A stretch of 64,000 nucleotides of DNA, from the NCBI GenBank assembly GCA_028564705.1, contig JAPXFQ010000075.1, positions 2,170,001 through 2,234,000 on the forward strand, in the 5' to 3' direction. This stretch comes from Apricaphanius iberus (Eukaryota > Chordata > Actinopteri > Cyprinodontiformes > Aphaniidae). The notes beneath the pieces were generated by a model that worked only from the letters and a program-made list of their open reading frames with translations, was not told the DNA's origin and did not search any database. The position numbers and the translations under genes were made by a program. Shown piece by piece: positions 33,816 to 45,590 of this stretch (position 1 is its first letter; each line of letters starts with the position of its first letter).

Positions 33816-35925
33816 AGGAGGATACCCTCTCTACATTAACTCTTTTAACACAGATGAGGGGGGGAGTTAACCTTGCACCTTCGAAAGTCCATTACCATTA
33901 CAATAATACGATCAGTTAAGATAGAGAGAAAGCCCTCTAATCTCCTAGGGAAGGTTGTTCCATAATTTAGGAGCTAAAGCATGGTTACCTGTCAGCTTTG
34001 ACTTCAGCAGATTCATGCCGTTAGCATTTGTAAGAGGTTTCATCCTGGAGTGTGTTTCCCAGAACCCCTTGCAGCAGCTTCCATGGCTTGCATAATCGCA
34101 ACAAGATTTAAAGTAAACATGTAGCACACAAAAAAAAGAGATTTTTCAAAAGTTGAACACACTTGGGTGAATGTTTATCCAGAACATCTGCAGAAAAGCT
34201 CCAAACTCGAGTCAAACTCGGCCCGTTACTCTATGACCCTGAAGCAAATCTCCAGTAAATATTTAATAAACCTCGACGAAGGGTGCCTGTGGCAATATTC
34301 TGATGGTGTGATTACTGATGAGAGGTGCGGGAGAGCAAAGGCGATCTCGCGGCCTCCGAGCAGAGAGACAGTTCAAGGAGAGGTGAACCTTGGAGCGCAG
34401 GAGTCGAGCTTGTTAGCATGCAGCCCAGTGGCTGCAGGACGGATTTTTGTTCGCCGTGAAATTTTCATAGCTAATTGGACGTTATGAGGATTAATGTGCG
34501 TGTTTCATGCCTCATGATTTAGTCTCACCACCAAGTCATGGGGCTGTGAGTCACATCAAACACAGACTCCTTTCCTTATACCACATAAGGAGACTGAGTG
34601 ATCGCTGTAAACGGATGGGATCTGCACCTTAATTTTATGTTTGCCTCACTCTGATTGCTGTTACTTCCATTAATCTAATCACCCATATACAGGTTTTAGC
34701 AGTAAAATCCCTCCAAAGACATGCTCTACATGTGGGTTCTGTGATATTTCAACATAACAGCTTCAAAATTATGCAGGAGAAAATGTAACCCTCTCCAAAT
34801 ACATAAAAAAGTAGAATGTAGAATGTGTTTCTTTCTGTCTGTTCAAATGTCTAGAAAAGGGATTTTTCTTTTCACACGTTTTTCATTTGCCTCACCGAAA
34901 CTTGGCTTTCATCCTGTTTCACGCCTATCTGTGTCTCTCTGGGTGTGTGTTTATGATTTTCTGTTTTCATAAAGGTTGGAAAGATTTTTGAAACCAAATT
35001 TCTTTTGAAGACACGGAACAAAAACCTCCTGAGATGCATGCTGATGGGCAGGTAGAGATTTAGACTAGTTACAAGAGGCAACTCCAGCCAAATAAAACAA
35101 GTAGTTTTCACTAGAGAAAACAGTGATACAAACAGTTTTACACACGCATATTGAGGTCTCTTACACACTCATGTTCTAACATTTCTCCTCTTTTTGTGGC
35201 AGCATGTTGAAGCAGCTCTTTTTGTAAACTTTTAATATTATTTTTTATTTTTTAGTCATAGGTTCTTAGGACATTTATTCCCCTTGGTTTTGGATGTTGT
35301 AAAGGTGGAAAGATTCTTGCCCTTACCTGTTCACTTTTGGATAGTTGCAATGATGTGTAACTGTGGCAATAAGGCATTTTTTTTCTCGCAAATGAGAACC
35401 GCTGATTGGCAAAGCTCAAACGATACCTTAAATATGGCACCCTAATCCTAGACGAGTTAAAAAGGAGGCTACATAGTTGCAGAGCAGGACTGACAAGTCG
35501 AGAAGGAGAAAATTAAAACCGTCTCTTCCAATAATGATAGTAGGCTCTCTCTGCCAAAAGCAAATGAGGTGAAAAAGCAGTACTTGATAACAACTGATGG
35601 CGTCATCCACGAAAATTGTAGGAATATTATCTCTGCAGCCCAGATACTGAACAGTTAATATGTGATGCCATTCATGAGACATGGATATTGATAAGGCTGA
35701 ACAAGACCTCAGTAAAAAGACAATTAAACGATCTTCCATTGAAACAGACAGATTTAGCCTTAGAGATAAGATAAGAAGCTCTGTCATCTGGGGGAGCTCC
35801 CAGCGAAACCCCATCAGTTATGTACAATAGGAGTCAAGTGAGATGGTCTAAGCATGGTCTAAGGAGATTCTTGGGCAAAACTTATATACACCTCCATATT
35901 TTATGTTGGTTCTGGTGAGGGTGAC
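33816..35925. other. Intergenic; possible conserved non-coding block at 34400-34580
   Basis: No gene. The interval 34440-34530 contains GAAATTTTCATAGCTAATTG, GACGTTATGAGGATTAATGT and CATGCCTCATGATTTAGTC, again dense in homeodomain-type sites and free of repeats. It is a candidate enhancer for a flanking gene; this is unverified. Confidence 0.3.
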
Positions 35926-36962
35926 AATTTTTCGGGATTCCCACGGGATTCCTGCAGGATTCCCGCGGGACGGGAGTCAATTTCACTGTTGGTAACGTGA
36001 TCGGGACGGGACAGGAAATAATCCACGGGATCGGACGGGAAACCTGAAATTAGAATTTTTTTTTTTTACATCTGTAGTTGAATTCCATTGGGTCTACTAC
36101 ACTGCACGCACCAAAACTGAAACTGCTGCGTTGCTGAAAATGCGTGTATCTTATGCTGCGTTCGAGAGCCCATTCAAACCAGTGGGACATGGGACTTATC
36201 CTACCTCCAAATAGGAAAAGTGCACTGGAATGCCTGTCGAAGTGGAACCACCTACCTGCGAACTCGGGGTAGTTCGACGTACCCCGACTTCACCAAAATT
36301 CAGTCGGAGGATAATGGCGGCGCCCATGGAGTCTCACGTCGTGAGAGGTAAAACTTGAAAGAATAGGCTATAAACTGCACTTCTCTGCTTCTAGTGTTGT
36401 TTTAGACACTGTAATTTTAACACAACTAGTTTTTCATATTGTGGTGTGAATGTCGTTATTATCTGTTAGCATGCCTCTTCATAAACAAAACGACTATCTG
36501 TTTAGCGCGGCGGTCATCCATGTTTTCTGTTTACATTCCACTTCAATTGCCTCGAACGCTTAGAAGTGGGAGCTAGTACATTTCAGGTAGGAGAAGTCCC
36601 ACGTCCCACTGGTTTGGATGGGCTCTCGAACGCAGCGTTAATAGTTTGGTAGTCAGACGAGTCGAGTCCATTCATGACGTGGTAAGGTGGCCAAACGAGA
36701 ATGATGGATTTGGTTAAAGATGACGGATAAAGCTGAATTGATTATCTTTGATACTGTGCTAGGCAATGGTTTAAAGGGGCGCGGGGGGAGGGAGCGCCAT
36801 AGGAGGTAAATTACTAATCTACGGGATTCGGGTCAGGAGTCTTTCCCTCTGGATTTTTTCTGGACAAGATTTTTTTGGGGGGGCTGTCACGTGATCGGGA
36901 CGTGACGCAAGTTTTTTTGGGATCGGGACATGACGGGAGTGACAATTGATTCCCGTGACACC
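35926..36962 (+). mobile_element. hAT-like non-autonomous element (host of a nested MITE)
   Basis: The left end GGGTGACAATTTTTCGGGAT and a GC-rich subterminal zone with repeated CGGGA/TCCCG words match 26515-26752 in inverted orientation. The right side (36880-36962) again carries GATCGGGAC words and GTGACAATTGATTCCCGTGA, so it is probably the rearranged other end. No clean target duplication is visible. A MITE at 36154-36637 splits it. Confidence 0.55.
36154..36637. mobile_element. Harbinger-type MITE with TTA target duplication, 484 bp
   Basis: The terminal inverted repeats TGCTGCGTTCGAGAGCCCAT and ATGGGCTCTCGAACGCAGCG continue inward (CAAACCAGTGGGAC on the left, GTCCCACTGGTTTG on the right) for at least 35 bases with very few differences. 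TTA flanks both sides (36151-36153 and 36638-36640), the 3-bp duplication expected of PIF/Harbinger. High arm identity suggests recent activity. Confidence 0.85.
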
Positions 36963-38898
36963 TTCTACTGGGAAGACCTTGAGATCCTCTTGATGGAGTT
37001 GTGAGTGGATGGATGTATGGATTGATGAAATGTATCACTCTCATAGTTTCATTCAAGGCTTGCCAACTGGTTTTAAACAGGTTATACACTTCATTTTTTC
37101 CAAGGGCTCTCAATCAATCAATGAACCAACCAATCAATCAATCAAATTTTATTTGCAGAGCAATTTTTATAATGGCACAAAAAGACAACAAAAGTAGATA
37201 AAAAAACATTTAAAAGAAAATCAATCATACACAACCAGATAAACTCATAGCACACACAAGGCATATACATACCCCGTACCCCTACAACCTTCATTGCAAA
37301 AAGACTGCTCAGTTTGTTGTTCTCCCTTTAGTTGAACATACAAGGAAAATAAATAACTAGAGTGATATTACTGTGAGGAACCTATATTTGGCAGATCTAT
37401 CCACACTGAAAGTCACCCCACAGGCACAGAAGATTCACCATGATCAGTGCGGGCAGGGATCACAGCCCCCCGCCCGCCACGACAAAACGTTCCCATTGGC
37501 AGCGACCTCCATGGCTAAAATGGCTGAGCTCCCAGCATGAAGGACCCCATGAAGGAAAAACTGGAGTTAGTCCGTATAAAACAATTCGTAAAAACACTTC
37601 CGTTAACTAACTCTTCTTTAAAAGTAAAATTACCCATTATACTTCATTATTCTTGTAGCATTATTTTCCTATTTATTTTCCAACATTCACAGAACATCAT
37701 GAATAAAAGTACATGCACATTTCCACAGAGTTATGAAATATTTGAGCTCTAGTTTGGGAGGTGCAGTTGCAGGCAGAGAGAGAGATGAATGAAAATAAAT
37801 ACAGTTATGTAGCTTATTTCCCCCCTATGATCTTTGGCCAGCTTTGATATTGACAGAGCTGTTGGCATTAAAACGTCAGATGAAGTTTTCAGTTTTCCTC
37901 ACCTAATAGGAAAACCCCAGGTTTAAATTCTGCTCAGCACCTTTCTGCATGCAGTCTGTATAATCTCACTGTACATAGATGGGTTCCCTCCGAGTACCTT
38001 GGGCTTTCATCCGTAGTCCACAATTATATATCGTAGAGGAACTGTCAACTCTTTATTGCCCCCGGGTGGCATTGGGTGTTTGGAAGGTTGGCTGTCACGT
38101 TTGCTTCTGTTGTTGACTGTAGTTTACCTGTAGTTGACTATAAGACATCTTTGTTTCAATAAGCAACCTTTATTAGAATACACATAAATCACTGGTGTGC
38201 CATGACAATGTAAATATATGCAGTGTCTCACAAAACTATGGAAGTTTTGCCACAATGTTACAACCACAAACCTCAGAGGCTCTATGGAGCGCAGCGGCCA
38301 AGCGACGTATCAGTTCAAGCGTTTGGCTCAGGGCCCAGAGTCAGCACTGTCCGAACCGAGCAGCATGTATAGTAGCAAACAAGCACAGAGAGCGTAGCGG
38401 TCGCATCGATGCTAAGTATCTATGGAGGGAACTACCTCAGCTTTAGTTTCCTTGTTCACGGTGTGTTTAAAACATATAGGTTATAACTTATGGCTTTACA
38501 CCACTTCAACATTGTGGTCCTCCAAAGTGCGATATACGGATTTCAGCTTCTCTGTTTCTCTCAGCATGCTTCTGTGTGCGCATGTAGCACACAAGGTAAG
38601 CAGTTTCAACTCGTCACGGGTGGGGGAATTGTGTCTGAGAGAGGGAGGGCGTCCCTGTGAGACTATGACTGTGACATAGGCATGGTCTCTCATGTACCAA
38701 TCTAAGCCAATCAGAAAATTCAAATTCAGCACCACGGAATGACCATGAACAGCAGCACTAAGAAATTTTTTGACCAAAAAATTTGGAATTTAACAAGTTT
38801 ACTCAAAAATGTCAAATATATGCCCTTAAATTGAAAGATTGCATTGGTAAAAACCCATTTATGTTTTGGGGTTTAGTTACACTTTAAGATATACCTTC
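36963..38898. other. Intergenic with a retroelement tail at 37110-37165
   Basis: No gene. At 37110-37165, CAATCAATCAATGAACC, CAATCAATCAATCAAATTTT and ATTTGCAGAGCAATTTTTAT look like the reverse complement of a fish LINE/SINE 3' end with a TGAT tail. Around 38210-38270 and 39110-39200 there are Tc1-like end words. The remainder is unassigned. Confidence 0.5.
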
Positions 38899-39051
38899 CT
38901 GCAGGTTTTGGGTGCAACCCGTCTCCAACACAGCTGAATTAAATGATTGAATAGCCTCTTCAGCATGCGTTCAAGTTTGGCAAAGACCTGGAAACGAGCT
39001 GTTCATTTGATTCAGCTGTGTTGGAGAAGGGATGCATCCAAAACTTGCAGA
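38899..39051. mobile_element. Small foldback MITE, about 150 bp
   Basis: Left CTGCAGGTTTTGGGTGCAAC then CTCCAACACAGCTGAATTAA is mirrored on the right by TTGATTCAGCTGTGTTGGAG and GATGCATCCAAAACTTGCAG. Imperfect arms of about 50 bases around a short centre; a common fish foldback type. Confidence 0.78.
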
Positions 39052-39762
39052 ACAGATTCTAAAGACCAAGGTGGAAGGCCATTGTTATTAAGCTGCAACT
39101 ATGACTGAAGCAAAATGCAGACTCAGTGGGCCTAAATATAGATGCATGCCACAATTCTCAGATTATTTTTGGTAAAGAAAAAACAACACCTATTACTTTT
39201 CTGTCAGTTCACAGGAATGCACTGCTTTCTTTTGCTCTATTACAAGGGTAACAAACTGTAATAACATGGGAAATATGTTTATAAAACATGATGAAGTGAA
39301 GTGAAAAAAGGCATTTCTGCTGCTGTCTGCAAATCAGTGTAGGGTGATTCAATAATATATGATGGCCAATAAAAAGTTTCTCAATGCTAAAGAATTGTAC
39401 AGATTGACATTATTGGTAAAATGAGGCCTTCACAAAAAATGTTGCTGTCGCAAAAACAACCAATGGTAAAGTTTATAGATGCGTTTCTTAACTTTTCAGT
39501 GTTGCAGGGAGTGGCTTTGGAGACCTAAGCAAAAAAGAAAATAATTTTTCTGTTAACCACTCACAACCGGGTGACCCTTGTTAGCTTTCTGACAGAGAAG
39601 TCCAAAGAATGATCCACATTGTCCATAATTATACCTCTGAATAACCTGTTATGTGAACAACAGCTATAGACTTAACCAAAATGGCTTGTTTGCAAGACTC
39701 CACTACTGAAGAAAAAGCTTTTTATAAAGATGATTTCCAAACTTTCAGAGATTACACATGCA

Positions 39763-39837
39763 TTCTTCTTCTTCTTCTTCTTCTTCTTCTTCTTCTTCTT
39801 CTTCTTCTTCTTCTTCTTCTTCTTCTTCTTCTTCTTC
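39763..39837. repeat. (TTC)n microsatellite, about 25 units
   Basis: Nearly pure TTC/CTT tract. It directly abuts the 3' end of the minus-strand LINE fragment at 39838, so it probably began as the simple-repeat tail of that insertion. The poly-Lys, poly-Arg and poly-Leu translations across it are artefacts. Confidence 0.95.
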
Positions 39838-40195
39838 CAGGGGTCACCCCAGCGAATCTCCATTTAGTCCTATCCTCTGCATCCTCTGCCCTCACACCAA
39901 CTAACTTCATGTCCTCTTTCACCACATCCATAAATCTCATTTTTTGGTTTTCCTCTCTGCTTCCTGCCTGGCGGCTCCATCCTCAGCATCTTTTTACCAA
40001 TATATTTGTCGTCTCTCCTCTGAACTTGTCTGAACCACCTCAGCCTCGCCTCCCTCTCTTTGTCCCCAAAGAATACATCCCTCTGATGTACTCATTCCTG
40101 ATCTTATCTGTCCTTGTCACTCCCAGAGAGAATCTCAACATCTTGAGTACTGAAACCGCAAGATCTAAGAGACCACATCATAAACACTAGAAAAG
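39838..40195 (-). pseudogene. LINE (RTE-like) ORF2 C-terminal remnant
   Basis: On the minus strand the frames read RTDKIRNEYIRGMYSLGTK, RLRWFRQVQRRDDKYIGKKM, LRMEPPGRKQRGKPKNEI, then, after a frame change, RFMDVVKEDMKLVGVRAEDA EDRTKWR. This is the stereotyped end of a family of non-LTR elements (LRW-GHVQRRD-YIGR-ML---PGRR-RG-PK-R-MD-V-EDM). The coding remnant runs straight into GAA repeats, consistent with an RTE-type microsatellite tail. At least one frameshift; not functional. Confidence 0.75.
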
Positions 40196-40856
40196 CTCGG
40201 AGAAAGCTGACTCTCTGCAAAGGCAGCTCAGGCAATGAGACTTTTTGATTTATGTTCTGGAACAGAATTTATATTTATGTTTTGAACATGGGAGAGCTTC
40301 CTTGCAAGAAATATGGCTAAAACCTTTCTGGGATTTCTAGAATAAATTTTCCTTCTTAACACTGTTCCTAGAGGTTTATAAGCCATGTTTGTGGAGTACA
40401 CATTGGCCTACTTCTTCATCAACTACGGCTTGTCTAGCTGTTTGATTACAGTGTGTTTTTTCTATTGACTCGCTGCAAAAAACATAGACACTCATTGAAA
40501 GATGTGGTCTTGAATGCAGTATATGTGGTGGTTTTCTGCATTAATTCTGCCTTCATAGAAGTGTAAATCAGATTCTCCAAGGACACAGATTCAACCGTGT
40601 ACCATGCTGACTGCAAATATGTATTTCAAAAGCGAATACTGATTTGATCTTTTTTTATATGTATAGTGATCACAATTGTTTCACTAATGAATCAACTGCT
40701 CATGTGGTTCTCTTAGATACTAAAAGCTGTTGTAAGAATATTGTTTTGGCATTAGCTTTATTTATAAAAACACCTGTTCTAGTTTATGTAGATTCTGAGT
40801 CTACTACCTAGAGTTAAAACAAAGGCAACTGGACTTTTCTTCTTGTCTTGAAAATG
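40196..40856. other. Intergenic, no gene seen
   Basis: AT-rich sequence without coding or repeat structure that I can assign. Confidence 0.5.
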
Positions 40857-41850
40857 TTTCGTCTCTCATTCAAGATGCTTCTTCAGTTCTACAAGGACCG
40901 GATTGGGAGTATGATACATAGAAGTCTATATAAGTCCCAGATAGCAATTCTGAGTACCACATATACCGATAGGACACGTGTAGAAAAAAAAGATATATAA
41001 GTCTAAAAGTTAGGGTCGTTAAGGCTCACTGTTTAGGTTATTGTTATTCTTAACGAGGCTATCAAGGTTGTGTATAACAGCCACAGATAATTTCACCAGA
41101 ATGGTGCTCTATAGTCGCTGCAATCAGTATTCAATGGAGCGTTTGTGCACTACATGGTTTATATTAAAATGACAGTTTATCACATATGGTCTTTTGGTGA
41201 TTTTGAGAACAAGAAGGTGTAGAGAACAACAAGACAGACTGCTGTGTTTGTTAACATGCATTTTTCGAGTATCCTAGGAGCTGCACTTTTAGTAAAAAGC
41301 TTTCCAGCTCAGTCAAAACTTCCTTTCTGTCGTCCATTGCTCCTTAAAGGGGAATGAGTTCACAAGCTGAAGAAAATAAATTCTAGTTAAACAGAAACTA
41401 GTTGTAGTTGTAGAGTTGTAGGCAGACCCACCATAAAAATTTAGCACCCCCTGCTGTCCTGGTGGGGAATTTCTTTGCAACAGTGAAAAACTAATGGAGA
41501 ACTATAAACGGAAAACCTCTCTGACAATACGTCTGCGTCTGGGTGCAAACTTACTCATGGAGAAGTATAAACTACGCTTAAGCTTTAATCAATGTAGGGG
41601 AAGTAGGTGTTAAAGGTGAAATGACGCTACCCCAGTGCATAGTTACACAAGTAGGGTTAATTCACGTTTAACAACACCTACCTTATCAACATTGCTTAAA
41701 CCTTTCACAATCGTGAAAGCTTAATTAGGAATAACAATAGCCTCATCAGTCAGCCTTAACAGGACCCTAACTTTAAGACTTACATATCCGATACTCATAA
41801 TCCAGTCCTTTTAGAACTGAAGAAGCCTCTTGAATGAGAGATGAAACTGA
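40857..41850. mobile_element. Element bounded by 65-bp inverted repeats (Penelope-like ends suspected)
   Basis: CGTCTCTCATTCAAGATGCT, TCTTCAGTTCTACAAGGACC and GGATTGGGAGTATGATACAT at 40858-40920 pair with GATACTCATAATCCAGTCCT, TAGAACTGAAGAAGCCTCTT and GAATGAGAGATGAAAC at about 41788-41850. AGAAGC(C/T)TCTTGGATGAGAG-like sequence is frequent at the ends of a fish retroelement family, possibly Penelope-like. The interior is dominated by the dispersed repeat at 41090-41565. Confidence 0.55.
41090..41565 (+). repeat. Dispersed repeat, copy B (partner at 10862-11330)
   Basis: Same-orientation copy of the grpel1-intron repeat. The two share GCACCCCCTGCTGTCCTGGT, GGTGGGGAA, CTTTGCAACA, and GTCTGGGTGCAAACTT in the same order and spacing, with scattered changes and small indels. 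No coding frame is conserved between copies. Confidence 0.85.
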
Positions 41851-43339
41851 CTGACTTGTGAGATTTGCAAGTGCTGGAATGGAGAGGCGTGGTGTTAGCT
41901 AAAATGGAAAACCTATAAACGGACTAATGTAAAGACAATGAACAATTCTTAAACTCGTTGCATTGTGCAAAAATAATTTTTAGATCAAAATATCTCACAG
42001 TTTGCCGAGACTACACAGAAATGACTCTTTTTAGCTTATCTTTTATTGTTTGCCAAAACTGTAAATTAGATAAAACAGCAACAACGCCTTCTCAGCTAAA
42101 GGCGCCTTTGCAGCAACTGAGGTACATGACACATTTTGAGAACTTTCATTTCAACTCATAAAAAAAGTTATCTGATGTGTGTATGGGTGTGCATGTGTGC
42201 AGAATCTCTATGGTGTTTTCATGAGTTGAAAATTGGTTTTGGTGTAACGTAGAGGCAACTCCTGCCCTTACTGCCATTTATTATTCAAACTGACTGTGCT
42301 GCTGTGATGCCACTCTGGGAACTGATCTAAGGTTAGTTGAGCCAATAACACACTATCCCTTCATTCCTGACCTGAAGCAACATCAGCAGTACTCTGCCAT
42401 GTAAATAATTCAACATGATCCTTTCAGTGCTCAAACTGGTCACTATAACCAGATATCTTTCTTTTTAAGGTAAAAGTTTGAATGCAGCAACAACTTTCCT
42501 GTCAATTTTTAAACAGGATTTTGTTTCCAAACTCAAGTGACAATTTTCGTTCAAATCCATCTCTAGGTTTGCATCATCAAACTGAGTAGATTTTTGATAC
42601 ATTTGTAGTTACCTTGCAATGTTTGGCAGTAGAGATGCCACTATTGTCCCTGGGGGTGGACCCCCCTGTTTAATCACCATATCATTCTTTCCCATGCGTA
42701 TTAAACTTGTTTTAAACAGCTTTTATTTCCTTTCGTTTCACATTCAACACCTAATTGTTGTTTTTTTTTCTAGCAGTATTTTATTTTCCTTTAATCCTTC
42801 ATAAAATATCCCAATCAAAATGTTTCAAAAGCATTAAAAAAGTTATTTAATAAATCTATCAGCTAATATAGACATGGGGCATGAGCGGGAGCGGGGGGTG
42901 GGGGTGGGGTGTGGGCAACCCAAAATATGCAGTTAAAATGACAAAGTAATTTAGTCAGATATTTAGATCCATTTGTGATCAGGATATATCCATATGATAG
43001 GAGTTGTTGGGGCAGCCAAATTGCAGCCTCTAAATAAAGCATTATCTGCCACAAACTAAATATTTTGTCATGAATTGCTACTGCTATTACCCCGTGAGTG
43101 TAGTTCTCAGAAGTGCTTTGCTGTTGTCTTCAGGGGTGTTTTAGAGGCTCTTAATCCAAGTACTCTAACGTAGTTTCAAGTACATCACTGCCATACCGCA
43201 TCCCTGTTGTAGTCTGAGCAGGAGTTTCATTCTGTACTTGACGGCAGTCGGTTAGACAGAAATTGCTGCAGCATCCTTTAAGTCTTTAAAATGTACAGTT
43301 ACATTTATACAATATTCAAATTATCACCTGTAGTTTGTA
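41851..43339. other. Intergenic; includes a third dispersed-repeat pair
   Basis: No gene. 42955-43065 shares ordered blocks with 47580-47685 (GATCAGGATATATCCATAT against GATCAGAGTATATCCATAT; GCAGCCTCTAAATAAAGCAT against GCAGCCTATAAACAACGCAT; then TATCTG(C/T)CA). A G-rich run is at 42886-42912. Confidence 0.6.
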
Positions 43340-43600
43340 TATTTTTTTTTACCGGTTTCAAGCCACTATAAGGCTATTTTCACACATTTAGACGTGACAG
43401 TATGAAGATTTCATGGCTCCATCTTAGACAAAAGGCAATTTATTTGTGATTATTAAAAGCTTGGTGTCGGGTATGACATTAGTGGAACATTAAGCTTCCG
43501 GTAGCAAGTAAATATGTTCTTCAAGATGGTAAAAGTAATATCATTAGATTAAATAAATAATTAAATAATTAGAACTACTTTTAAAAGATAAAACATACAC
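43340..43600. repeat. Dispersed repeat, copy B (partner at 6815-7040)
   Basis: See the copy at 6815. Shared words CACACATTTAGAC, CATGGCTCCATCTTAGACAA, TTTGTGATTATTAA and CTTTTAAAAGATAAA occur in the same order. It directly abuts the hAT-like start at 43608. Confidence 0.7.
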
Positions 43601-43607
43601 CTCTATG

Positions 43608-44766
43608 TAGGGCTGGATGATATAGAAAAAGAATATATCGATAAGAAAATAGTCATATTGATCGATATAGATAATTCATCGATAAAAATCACATAATGTA
43701 AAAAATATATTTTAAGTGCCTCCCCAGTCATTTTGTTATTCGTCAATGAACCTAGTTTAACTAAGAATTAAATTAAATAAATTTTCAAACACCTCTTTTT
43801 ATCATAAGTAAATTTGTAAGACAGAAACAAACCAAGAGACCTGAGTAACATCAGAAAATACAAAGAAAAGTAATATTATTAACCATTATATTATATATAT
43901 ATATATATATATATATTTAATCATGTTATTAATTTAAATTAAAGGCTTATTTTTATGCTTTTGAATCTTTTAAACATTTTATGACACTTTATAAAATTAA
44001 TGGCTGAAACCCATGGTGTAGTTTGTCAATAAAGTTTATTCAAATTCACTTCAGCTGTAGGCTAAAGCTAAAGCTAACTAGCTACTCACCAGTGTTGATG
44101 GGCTCCAACATTGCAGCTCAGTCACTGAGAGCTGAAGCCAGCAGGTCTATCCATCCCCAGTTGTGTTTTTTAAAGCGTTTTTTTCGCTTCTGAGGACCGG
44201 GAGGAGAACCGAGGGGAGATTTTAACAGCCACAGATGTTAGCAACGCGACGCGACCTGGGTAAGTTTCTTGTGTCTCTCTGTAAGAGATTCGTAGCGAGC
44301 TGGAGACGGGAGTCCTGCTTAAAACAGCTGATCGTAGTTTAATATTTCATATTATTGCTACGTTGTAGTGCGTGGAGGATTGATACAAAACTGGACGGAA
44401 CATTTACCAGAGCCACTGAAACATTTATCCGGAACAACGTCCTCCGCTGCTGCCTTGTTGCTTAGAGTTGCTTCTTTGCTTAGGGACTATTAAAAAATTC
44501 TGTTTCAGCTAAAAATCATTTCATCCTTTTTGTCGGAGAGAGGGGGGCTGAACAAGCTGCGTGGGTCATTGTTAATGATTCTTTTGGAGTAAGTAATGAT
44601 TGTTGTATTAAGCTGCCTGATAGGGTATGATGAAAAAATGAGGGGAAACTTTTTTTTTTCTATCAAACTTTTTTATTGACCCCTTTTTTTTCTAACGCAC
44701 CACACGTCTATCGATCGATATATAGTGCTATCGAATTTTATCGATTTATTCGTTGTTGCACCCCTA
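43608..44766. mobile_element. Probable hAT-type element with TATCGATA-rich ends
   Basis: Starts TAGGGCTGGATGATATAG and ends, read inward, TAGGGGTGCAACAACGAAT. Both subterminal zones repeat ATCGATA words (ATATATCGATAAG, GATCGATATAGATAATTCAT; CTATCGATCGATATATAG, TTTTATCGATTTATTC). No transposase frame. The flanking 8 bases do not match, so the boundaries are provisional. An AT microsatellite is inside (43892-43916). Confidence 0.6.
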
Positions 44767-44879
44767 CTGGAGACTGCAACGTTATTCACTTTAGGAAAAA
44801 AAATTTAACATGAGGAAACATTTCTCCCATTGTAGCGACCATAAGTCGAATATTCTCACAACCAGCTGTTTCCTGACCC

Positions 44880-45080
44880 GTAAACTATCGGTGGAAAGCC
44901 TGCAAGCAGCAGCTGACGCCGCACACCTGTCTGTGGCGCAAATCGGGCGCACTGGGATGGATGGACTGGCGACCTGTCCAAGGTGCACTGCCCCTCTCAC
45001 CTGATAACCAACGGAGAAATGCACCAGACCCCCGCGACCCTCCAATGAAAAGCTGGATAGATAGTGGATGGAATTTATTT
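44880..45080 (+). mobile_element. 3' end fragment of a LINE
   Basis: GGATGGACTGGCGACCTGTC, CAAGGTGCACTGCCCCTCTC, CCCGCGACCCTCCAATGAAA and GCTGGATAGATAGTGGATGG form the familiar 3' end of an abundant fish LINE that terminates in GGAT-type repeats. A reverse-strand copy is at 49932-50055. Confidence 0.65.
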
Positions 45081-45590
45081 ACCTGGACTCCATGCATAGA
45101 GTTGGAAAAAAATCTGCGCATCACGTAAAGGGGTCTAAGGGAGGTGTGAAAACTAATCAGTGAAAATGACAGAAAGTCTTCAAATTTTTCCGTCACTGCT
45201 CTAAAACAACGGTGAAATACGGAGAATATTCCGTTACTGCAACCCCTGTCTGCACTGTAGGTTGAACGCATTTCGTTCTCTGCTTCTCCCGTTTATTAAA
45301 AAATCTGAAAGACAACTTTGTCCTGTCCCATCCACTGTCCTCCTCTTGTGGTACTTAGATTACCGGCGTAAACTTCCCTCAGCAACAGATGAGAGGGAGA
45401 CAAAAGCCCATTTCAGACAGGCCATGAAAAACGGTATTTTCCAGACTTCGTCAGTTACAATTTTGATTCAGAAAGCACCTTCTGGACATTTACAAATCTG
45501 TAATGTATGAATTTGGTTTTAATTTGTCATGTTTATAGCCATTTTGTCATTGTGGTATTACACAAGAGTACTGCATTTTGTTAATTGGAA

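Noticed and set aside
35428..35814. 128-residue minus-strand frame
   Set aside because: Hydrophobic but without recognised motif, start context or splice signals; composition fits AT-rich spacer.
39681..40190. 169-residue + strand frame with a poly-Leu run, and poly-Arg/poly-Lys frames on the other strand
   Set aside because: Translations of the TTC microsatellite and the antisense of the LINE remnant.
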